NCBI RefSeq assembly: GCF_022387135.1
Contig: NZ_CP092462.1
Coordinates: 3,658,001-3,722,000, forward strand
Direction of reading: 5' to 3'
DNA from: Comamonas sp. B21-038
GTDB taxonomy: Bacteria; Pseudomonadota; Gammaproteobacteria; Burkholderiales; Burkholderiaceae_C
Length of the DNA stretch: 64,000 bases
The notes beneath the pieces are model-generated. The model saw only the letters and a list, made by a program, of their open reading frames with translations, searched no databases and was not told where the DNA came from. Positions 58,200 to 64,000 of this stretch are shown in pieces; position 1 is the stretch's first letter; each line of letters opens with the position of its first letter. The translations under genes and the position numbers were made by a program.

Positions 58200-58336
58200 G
58201 GTGCATCTCCAGTCATTGCAAGAACTCCATTGAAGGAGCGCCGCCTTAACGCCCGGTGAGCGGCGCGTAAATCAGCGGTAAAAGCGGGGCCGCCCCTGCC
58301 AGCGCAGCCCGATCCGCCGCTTGGCACCCCCCAAAA

Positions 58337-58360
58337 AAAGCACTGCCGAGGCAGTGCTTT
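58337..58360 (-). terminator. Terminator after htpX
   Basis: AAAGCACTGCC pairs with GGCAGTGCTTT; on the minus strand a seven-T run follows. It lies 22 nt past the htpX stop. Confidence 0.87.
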
Positions 58361-58381
58361 GGTGAGGGGGCGAGCCCAGGC

Positions 58382-59260
58382 TTATTGCACCTGGTTGTTT
58401 TGCAGCGCGGCCACACGCTCTTCAATCGGAGGGTGCGAGCTGAACAGCTTGCCCAAGCCGCCGGTGATGCCCATGGCCTGCATGCTTTGCGGCAGGGTGC
58501 CGGGCTGCATGCCGCCGAGGCGGTGCAAGGCATTGATCATTGGCTGCTTGCGGCCCATCAGGCGGGCGGCACCGGCATCGGCACGGAACTCGCGCTGGCG
58601 CGAGAACCAGGCCACGATGATGGCAGCCAGGAAGCCGAAGACGATATCGAGCACGATGGTGGTGATCATGTAGCCAATGCCGGGGCCCGAGCTTTGCTCG
58701 TCATTGCGGCGCAGGAACGAATCGACCGCATAGCCGATGACGCGCGAGAGAAACACCACAAAGGTGTTCATCACGCCCTGGATCAGCGCCATCGTCACCA
58801 TATCGCCATTGGCCACGTGGGCGACCTCGTGGCCGATGACGGCCTCGACCTCTTCACGGGTCATGCCTTGCAGCAGCCCGGTGGAGACGGCCACCAGCGC
58901 AGAATTCTTGAAAGCGCCTGTCGCAAATGCGTTGGCCTCGCCTTCATAGATACCCACTTCGGGCATCTGGATGCCAGCCTGGTCCGAGAAGCGGCGCACG
59001 GTCTCGACAATCCAGGCCTCGTCAGCGCTTTGGGGCTGGTTGATGATCTTGACGCCCATGCTCATCTTCGCAATGGGCTTGCTCATCAGCAACGAGATGA
59101 TGGCGCCGCCAAAACCCATGATGAAGGCAAAGCCGAGCAGCGCCCCGAGGTTCAGGCCATTGGCGGTCAGATAGCGGTTGACACCGAGCAGGCTGGCAAC
59201 AATGCCAAGCACCACAACGACGGCGATGTTGGTCGCCAGAAAAAGGAACATTCGTTTCAT
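58382..59260 (-). CDS. htpX: Membrane protease HtpX
   Basis: A 292-residue zinc metalloprotease of the inner membrane that degrades misfolded membrane proteins with FtsH. Two N-terminal helices, then the active site [11 protein letters not shown] (His144, Glu145, His148) and the third ligand region [21 protein letters not shown] lies about 10 nt before ATG 59260. A sigma-32-like promoter is directly upstream, fitting heat-shock control. Confidence 0.96.
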   Translation of the reverse strand: MKRMFLFLATNIAVVVVLGIVASLLGVNRYLTANGLNLGALLGFAFIMGFGGAIISLLMSKPIAKMSMGVKIINQPQSADEAWIVETVRRFSDQAGIQMPEVGIYEGEANAFATGAFKNSALVAVSTGLLQGMTREEVEAVIGHEVAHVANGDMVTMALIQGVMNTFVVFLSRVIGYAVDSFLRRNDEQSSGPGIGYMITTIVLDIVFGFLAAIIVAWFSRQREFRADAGAARLMGRKQPMINALHRLGGMQPGTLPQSMQAMGITGGLGKLFSSHPPIEERVAALQNNQVQ

Positions 59261-59301
59261 GGGGTCGATTCTCCAAGGAGGGGAACACAGTGCTCGGTAG
59301 C

Positions 59302-59327
59302 TGGGGGCAATGTCTTGGTAATTCAAG
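59302..59327 (-). promoter_or_regulatory. Sigma-32 (RpoH)-like promoter of htpX
   Basis: On the minus strand CTTGAA (59327-59322) is followed after 14 nt by CCCCCA (59307-59302), close to the heat-shock consensus CTTGAA...CCCCAT. It would start transcription about 35 nt before the ATG at 59260. Confidence 0.6.
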
Positions 59328-59360
59328 ACCTTACCTCCACTTTATGGCGACGGCGGGTGC

Positions 59361-60149
59361 TTATGATGGTTGTGGCCGTCGGGCCGAGCGAAATACGTCT
59401 GGGTCATCGTAGAAGGAAACATGCTGGTTGCCCTGGCACCATCCCGGAATGCCCAGCACCGGCAACGGTGTGAAGGGCTTGCCCGCCAGGTGCGCAGCGT
59501 CCAGTGCGTCGGCGATGACCTCGTCGATATTGTCCACGATCGGCCAAGGCTGCGCCGGGCAAAAAACATGCGCGGTGATTGGTTTTCTGGGGGTGATGAG
59601 CTTTTCCAGCAGCGCATGGCCGATGACGATGAGCTGCGCCTGCTGCCACAGCGGTCGCAGCTCGACAAAGAGCCGCTGCCATTGGCGTTGCTGCAGCGCC
59701 TGCCACAGCGCATCGGGCGCAAGCAGCACCGCGCCGTTTTCGTCGAACAGGGTCAGCGCATCGCGCAACGGGCCCCGGCGGGCACCCACACCGCCCGCCT
59801 GTTCGATCGCCTGGGCCTGCATGGCGTTGAGCCGTGCCTTGCTGCGCGCAAAGCGCTGCCAGACCAGGCCGTTGAGCCCGTCGTGCATGTTTTCTCGGGT
59901 AGGGATGCAGCCGGTGCGCGCAATGAAGCGCTCGTAGGCCTCACCTGGCGGCAGCGCCGACTGCGGCACAAAACGCCGGCCGCAGTCGCCCAGGCGGTTG
60001 AGCAAGTCGGGCATCGCCAGGCCTTGCCGTTCCAGCGCGCTGACCTGCAGGCCCAGCGCCCGGTAGGGCTGCAGCCAGGGCGCCTGCCAGTCCAGCGATG
60101 ACCAGCCGGGCTCGGGCGGAGTGTCTGCAGTGGCCCGGCCGTTATTCAC
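59361..60149 (-). CDS. DUF3025 family protein
   Basis: A 262-residue cytoplasmic protein with the DUF3025 marks FVPQSALPPGEAYERFI, REN(M)HDGLNGLVWQRF, AHVFCPAQPWPIVDNID and FTPLPVLGIPGWCQGN. It lies 20 nt after pyrC on the same strand and is probably cotranscribed with it. No function is known to me. Confidence 0.87.
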   Translation of the reverse strand: MNNGRATADTPPEPGWSSLDWQAPWLQPYRALGLQVSALERQGLAMPDLLNRLGDCGRRFVPQSALPPGEAYERFIARTGCIPTRENMHDGLNGLVWQRFARSKARLNAMQAQAIEQAGGVGARRGPLRDALTLFDENGAVLLAPDALWQALQQRQWQRLFVELRPLWQQAQLIVIGHALLEKLITPRKPITAHVFCPAQPWPIVDNIDEVIADALDAAHLAGKPFTPLPVLGIPGWCQGNQHVSFYDDPDVFRSARRPQPS

Positions 60150-60169
60150 GCATCAAATGACAAAAATGC

Positions 60170-61213
60170 TCAGTCTGCCAGCTTCCAAGGCAGCGCTTCG
60201 CCCGAGCGCAGCGGTTTGAGATCGGCCTGGCCAAAGGGGTAGGACTCGGGCGGGGTCCAGGATTCACGCACCAGCGTGATGCGGTCGGTGTTGCGCGGCA
60301 GGTTGTAGAAATCCGCACCATGCAGGCTGGCAAAACCTTCGAGCTTGTCCAGCGCGCCCGCCTTGTCAAAGGCCTCGGCGTACATCTCGATGGCGGCATG
60401 CGCGCTGTAGCAGCCCGCGCAGCCGGTAGCGTGCTCCTTCAGCTGGGCGGCATGCGGGGCGCTGTCGGTGCCCAGGAAGAACTTGGGGTTGCCGCTGGTG
60501 GCGGCCTGCACCAGCGCCAGGCGGTGTTCCTCGCGCTTGAGCACCGGCAGGCAGTAGTAATGCGGACGGATGCCACCGGTAAAGATGGCGTTGCGGTTGA
60601 ACAGCAGATGCTGGGGCGTGATGGTGGCGCCGACGAAGCGGTCGGTCTCGGTCACGTACTGGGCCGCTTCGCGTGTGGTGATGTGCTCGAAGACGATCTT
60701 CAGTTCGGGGAAATCGCGGCGCAGCGGCACCATGTGCTGGTCGATAAAGGCCGCCTCGCGGTCGAACAGGTCGACCTCACTGCCGGTCACCTCACCGTGC
60801 ACCAACAGCAGCAGGCCTTCGCGCTGCATCGCTTCCAACGTGGGGTAGATCTTGCGGATATCGGTCACCCCGTGGTCACTGTTGGTGGTGGCGCCAGCAG
60901 GGTAGAGCTTGCAGGCCACCACACCGGCGGCCTTGGCACGCACGATCTCTTCGGGAGCGAGCTTGTCCGTCAGGTACAGGGTCATCAGCGGCTCAAACCT
61001 CTGGCCCTGGGGGATGGCCGCCACGATGCGCGCCTTGTAGGCCTGTGCCAGCGCAGCGGTCGTGACCGGTGGCTTGAGGTTGGGCATGACGATGGCACGG
61101 GCGAATTGCCGCGCCGCATGGGCCACCGTGGTGGCCAGGGCGGCGTCATCGCGCAGATGGATGTGCCAGTCGTCGGGTCGGAGGATGCTGATGGAGGAGG
61201 GTGCGGTGCTCAT
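60170..61213 (-). CDS. pyrC: Dihydroorotase
   Basis: A 347-residue type II dihydroorotase, which closes N-carbamoyl aspartate to dihydroorotate in pyrimidine synthesis. [10 protein letters not shown] supplies metal ligands His17 and His19, [17 protein letters not shown] contains the carboxylated Lys, and [12 protein letters not shown] and [10 protein letters not shown] give further ligands. Length is typical for PyrC. Followed by the DUF3025 gene. Confidence 0.97.
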   Translation of the reverse strand: MSTAPSSISILRPDDWHIHLRDDAALATTVAHAARQFARAIVMPNLKPPVTTAALAQAYKARIVAAIPQGQRFEPLMTLYLTDKLAPEEIVRAKAAGVVACKLYPAGATTNSDHGVTDIRKIYPTLEAMQREGLLLLVHGEVTGSEVDLFDREAAFIDQHMVPLRRDFPELKIVFEHITTREAAQYVTETDRFVGATITPQHLLFNRNAIFTGGIRPHYYCLPVLKREEHRLALVQAATSGNPKFFLGTDSAPHAAQLKEHATGCAGCYSAHAAIEMYAEAFDKAGALDKLEGFASLHGADFYNLPRNTDRITLVRESWTPPESYPFGQADLKPLRSGEALPWKLAD

Positions 61214-61366
61214 CCCGCCATTGTCGCACCGGTCATGCGGGCGTCATCGCTGTGACCGAGCATGGCGCAAAAGTAACTCAATGTTAAGGGTCGATGCTCA
61301 TAGAGTACACAGTCTCTATGCGTATCATAGATGGCTGTAGGAATTCTTAATCAAGGACTGTGCAAC

Positions 61367-62272
61367 ATGTGGCTAAACCATATTTTTCGCGGCGCTGTGC
61401 TGCTGTGCCTTGCCAGCAGCAGCCTGGCTCAGACCCCTTTGCCCGACAGTTGGGACAAGATCAAGGAGTCGCAGCGCATCACCGTGGGCTACCGCCCGGA
61501 CGGACTGCCTTTTGCCTACGAGATGGGAGAGACCAAGAAGCCGGTCGGCTACGCCATCGAGATCTGCCAGGCGCTGATCACCAAGCTCCAGCAGAGCATG
61601 GGCCTGGCCAGGCTCGATATCCAGTACCGCGCCATCAATGGCCAGACCCGTTTCACCGACCTGGCCAGCGGTGCCATTGATGTCGATTGCAGCAACACCA
61701 CCAACACCAAGGACCGGCGCGAGAGCAAGCATGTGTCCTTCAGCCTGCCCTACTACATCGCCGGCGTGCGCATGCTGGTCAGGTCCGACAGCGGCATCAA
61801 CGATGTGGATGACCTCTCGGGCAAGCGCGTGATCACCACCAAGGGCACCACCTCGCTGCAGGTGCTCGAGCGCCGGGTGGCCGTCAATGGCCTCAAGATC
61901 CAGCACAGCGAGTGCCTCACCCATGACGCCTGCTTCAAGGCCGTGCAGGCGGGCACCGCCGATGTCTGGCTGATGGACGACATCCTGCTGGCGGCCCACC
62001 GTGCGCAGTCGGAGAAGCCCGAACAGGTCAAGCTGATCGGCAAGCTGATGTCGATCGAGCCGCTGTCGCTGATGATGCGCGACACCGATGTGCGCATGAA
62101 AAAGGTCTTCGACGCCGAGATGCGCGTGCTGTCGCAGAACTTCGAGATCACGCGCCTGTACAAGAAGTGGTTCGAGTCGCCGCTGCCGGGCAAGAGCTTT
62201 GCGCTGAATGTGCCGATGTCCTACCTGCTCACCGACATGCTGCGCTTCCCCAGCGACAAGTTCGACAACTGA
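61367..62272 (+). CDS. Amino-acid ABC transporter substrate-binding protein (GltI-like)
   Basis: A 301-residue periplasmic binding protein. The signal peptide ends near SSLA/QTP; ITVGYRPDGLPFAYE and VGYAIEICQALITKL start lobe 1, then AIDVDCSNTTNTKDRRE and GKRVITTKGTTSLQ, as in glutamate/aspartate binding proteins. ATG 61367 was chosen by AAGGA spacing and by the signal peptide. It is on the strand opposite to, and converges with, the gltLKJ genes, which is not the usual operon order. Confidence 0.9.
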   Translation: MWLNHIFRGAVLLCLASSSLAQTPLPDSWDKIKESQRITVGYRPDGLPFAYEMGETKKPVGYAIEICQALITKLQQSMGLARLDIQYRAINGQTRFTDLASGAIDVDCSNTTNTKDRRESKHVSFSLPYYIAGVRMLVRSDSGINDVDDLSGKRVITTKGTTSLQVLERRVAVNGLKIQHSECLTHDACFKAVQAGTADVWLMDDILLAAHRAQSEKPEQVKLIGKLMSIEPLSLMMRDTDVRMKKVFDAEMRVLSQNFEITRLYKKWFESPLPGKSFALNVPMSYLLTDMLRFPSDKFDN

Positions 62273-62279
62273 TGTCTCC

Positions 62280-62300
62280 GGGGCCGCATCCTGCGGCCCC
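62280..62300 (+). terminator. GC hairpin after the binding-protein gene, weak terminator
   Basis: GGGGCCGCA pairs with TGCGGCCCC around TCC, but no T-run follows. It may need Rho or act only as a 3' stabiliser. Confidence 0.4.
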
Positions 62301-62377
62301 TGTCTGCCGGCCCAGCGCTGCCCGCAGCGCGCGCCGTCCAGCCCCAACGCAGGGTCCACGATGGCGGTCCGCCCCCT

Positions 62378-62388
62378 CCCCCCCCCCC
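62378..62388. repeat. Homopolymer tract of 11 C
   Basis: An intergenic run of 11 C, prone to length slippage. It lies between two 3' ends, so it is unlikely to switch a gene. Confidence 0.6.
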
Positions 62389-62407
62389 AACCATCCGCCC
62401 ATGAAAA

Positions 62408-62427
62408 ATGGCCGCATAAGCGGCCAT
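62408..62427 (-). terminator. Terminator after gltL
   Basis: ATGGCCGC pairs with GCGGCCAT around ATAA; on the minus strand the stem is followed by TTTTC. Located 25 nt past the gltL stop. Confidence 0.8.
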
Positions 62428-62451
62428 GGTCGTGTACGAGAGACGCTGCAA

Positions 62452-63189
62452 TCAGTGTTGCAGGATCTTGCCCAGGAAGTCCTTGGTGCGGGGCTGGCGG
62501 GCGTCTGGGTTGCCGAAGAAGTCTTCCTTGGAGCAATCCTCCAGAATCTTTCCGCCCACGTCCATGAAGATCACGCGGCTGGCCACCTTCTTGGCAAAAC
62601 CCATTTCGTGCGTCACGCACATCATCGTCATGCCTTCGTTGGCCAGGCCGATCATCACGTCCAGCACTTCGCCGACCATTTCAGGGTCCAGCGCGGAGGT
62701 GGGCTCGTCGAACAGCATCACGCTCGGGTCCATCGACAGTGCACGGGCAATGGCCACGCGCTGCTGCTGACCACCGGACAGCTGACCCGGGAACTTGTCC
62801 TTGTGCGCCATCAGGCCCACACGGTCGAGCATCTTTAGGCCACGGGCCTTGGCATCGTCAGCGCTGCGGCCCAGCACCTTGATCTGGGCGATGGTCAGGT
62901 TCTCGGTCACCGACAGGTGGGGGAACAGCTCGAAATGCTGGAACACCATGCCCACGGTGCTGCGCAGCTTGGGCAGGTCGGTCTTGGGATCGTGGATGGG
63001 CGTGCCATTGACCCAGATCTCACCCTTCTGGATAGGCTCGAGCGCATTGATCGTCTTGATCAAGGTCGACTTGCCCGAACCCGAAGGGCCGCAGACCACC
63101 ACCACCTCGCCCTTGGCGATGCTGGTGGAGCAGTCGTTGAGCACCTGGAAGCTGCCATACCACTTGGAGACATTCTTCATTTCAATCAT
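62452..63189 (-). CDS. gltL: Glutamate/aspartate ABC transporter ATPase
   Basis: A 245-residue ATPase. Walker [10 protein letters not shown] (34-42), Q-loop [13 protein letters not shown], signature [15 protein letters not shown] and Walker [13 protein letters not shown] are those of polar amino-acid transporters (GltL/GlnQ group). It follows gltK by 24 nt on the minus strand. Substrate is inferred from the permease order and the nearby GltI-like protein. Confidence 0.92.
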   Translation of the reverse strand: MIEMKNVSKWYGSFQVLNDCSTSIAKGEVVVVCGPSGSGKSTLIKTINALEPIQKGEIWVNGTPIHDPKTDLPKLRSTVGMVFQHFELFPHLSVTENLTIAQIKVLGRSADDAKARGLKMLDRVGLMAHKDKFPGQLSGGQQQRVAIARALSMDPSVMLFDEPTSALDPEMVGEVLDVMIGLANEGMTMMCVTHEMGFAKKVASRVIFMDVGGKILEDCSKEDFFGNPDARQPRTKDFLGKILQH

Positions 63190-63213
63190 TTGGATATCCT
63201 TTGTATTGCAGCA

Positions 63214-63885
63214 TCAACGGATGATGGCGATCTTCTTGTGCAAACGCTTGACGAACCACGACAGCGTAAAGCAGATGATGAAGTAAAGCACGGCGGCAGC
63301 CAGATAGGCCTCGACCGGACGGCCGAAGTTCTTGCCCGCCACTTCAAAGCCCTTGAGCATGTCGTAGGCGCCAATGGCATAGACCAGCGAGGTGTCCTGG
63401 AACAGGATGATGGTCTGCGTCAGCAGCACCGGCAGCATGTTGCGGAAGGCCTGGGGCAGCACCACCAGACGCATGTTCTGCCCATAGGTCATGCCCACGG
63501 CCTGACCGGCGTACACCTGACCCCGCGGAATGGACTGGATACCGGCGCGCATGATCTCGGAGAAGTACGCGGCCTCGAACGCCACGAAGGTGATGACCGC
63601 TGACATCTCCGCCCCGATGGGCTTGCCGATCAGCAGAGGCACCAGCAGGAAGAACCACAGAATCACCATCACCAGCGGCACCGAACGCATGCCATTGACA
63701 TAGATGGTCGCAGGCACGACCAGAATCTTCTTGCCCGACAGGCGCATCAGCGCCAGCAAGGTGCCAAAGAGGATGCCACCGAGGGTGGCAACGATGGTCA
63801 GCATCACGCTGAACACCAGCCCCTTGATGATGAAGTTCTGGATCAGGTCCCAGTTGTAGAACGAAAAATCAAGATTCAAATTCAT
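63214..63885 (-). CDS. gltK: Glutamate/aspartate ABC transporter permease GltK
   Basis: A 223-residue permease of the HisM/GltK type with five helices and the coupling motif EAAYFSEIMRAGIQSIPRGQ. Typical start ATG 63885 with GGAGGT 8 nt upstream; the longer frame to 63945 overlaps gltJ. It begins just after the gltJ stop (one base between). Confidence 0.92.
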   Translation of the reverse strand: MNLNLDFSFYNWDLIQNFIIKGLVFSVMLTIVATLGGILFGTLLALMRLSGKKILVVPATIYVNGMRSVPLVMVILWFFLLVPLLIGKPIGAEMSAVITFVAFEAAYFSEIMRAGIQSIPRGQVYAGQAVGMTYGQNMRLVVLPQAFRNMLPVLLTQTIILFQDTSLVYAIGAYDMLKGFEVAGKNFGRPVEAYLAAAVLYFIICFTLSWFVKRLHKKIAIIR

Positions 63886-63886
63886 C

Positions 63887-64000
63887 TCAGTGACCTCCGG
63901 AGCCGCCAGCGGCGATAAAGCCCGGGATGCGGCTCTTCTTTTCAATGAAGGCCATGATGCGGTTGATCACGAATGCCGAGATCATGTACAGCGCGGTCAC
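63887..64000 (-). CDS. gltJ: Permease GltJ, C-terminal end (cut by window edge)
   Basis: The last 37 residues of a second amino-acid permease: a final helix (VTALYMISAFVINRIMAF) and a short basic tail IEKKSRIPGF ending GGSGGH. The stop is one base from the gltK start. Placement and topology fit GltJ; the rest is beyond the right edge. Confidence 0.75.
   Translation of the reverse strand: MTALYMISAFVINRIMAFIEKKSRIPGFIAAGGSGGH

Noticed and set aside
62378-62388. C11 tract as a phase-variation switch
   Set aside because: It lies between two 3' ends, not in a promoter or coding sequence.

Overview
The window reads as a chromosomal segment of a GC-rich betaproteobacterium, most likely Burkholderiales/Comamonadaceae and plausibly Comamonas. 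This rests on the gene families and the strong third-position GC bias; no rRNA or marker gene in the window fixes the taxon. No tRNA, rRNA, CRISPR array, transposase, integrase or phage gene was found.

Layout. 1-3120 (minus): Kdp high-affinity K+ ATPase operon in the unusual order kdpF - small ORF - kdpA - kdpC - kdpB, with kdpB running off the left edge. 3347-6205: a membrane acyltransferase and prfC (RF3). 7102-16342: a surface-glycan cluster with two paralogous GT-C-like membrane proteins flanking a third large membrane protein, then a GtrB-like glycosyltransferase, a GtrA-like flippase, a second acyltransferase and a HAD phosphatase. 16450-18619: a TonB-domain lipoprotein and an aldehyde dehydrogenase. 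18720-23350: a strikingly AT-rich island with three related secreted proteins of unknown function. 23355-29461: two divergent operons that together look like a galacturonic-acid lipid A/LPS modification pathway (flippase, polyprenyl-P glycosyltransferase, ArnT-like transferase, UDP-GlcA 4-epimerase, UDP-Glc dehydrogenase).

29549-33397 (minus): lysP, a hexose-6-P mutarotase-like gene and a lipoprotein asparaginase. 33741-35872: an ABC exporter and a DUF2164 protein. 35952-38271 (minus): TetR - DJ-1/PfpI - MDR oxidoreductase operon preceded by a perfect NemR-type palindrome. 38521-39730: an NTF2-like protein and a second TetR regulator. 39875-47154: eight-gene membrane fatty-acid-modification cluster (FAD oxidoreductase, DUF1365, CFA-synthase-like methyltransferase, chalcone-isomerase-like, MFS, DUF3833, SDR, lipocalin) divergent from that TetR gene. 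47276-50091: a DUF3617 lipoprotein and an FTR1 iron permease carrying a cytochrome c domain. 50222-54897: sbcDC. 55019-61213: FAD protein, small outer-membrane protein, YXWGXW lipoprotein, htpX with a sigma-32-like promoter, DUF3025, pyrC. 61367-64000: a glutamate/aspartate-type ABC transporter (binding protein on plus, gltL-gltK-gltJ on minus, gltJ cut by the right edge).

The least explained parts are the AT-rich trio of secreted proteins, the GT-C/GtrAB glycan cluster, and a 47-bp repeat present at 4371 and, inverted, at 58123. Most genes have a clear Shine-Dalgarno or ATGA stop/start overlap, which I used to choose starts. All functional assignments come from reading translations; no database search was run.
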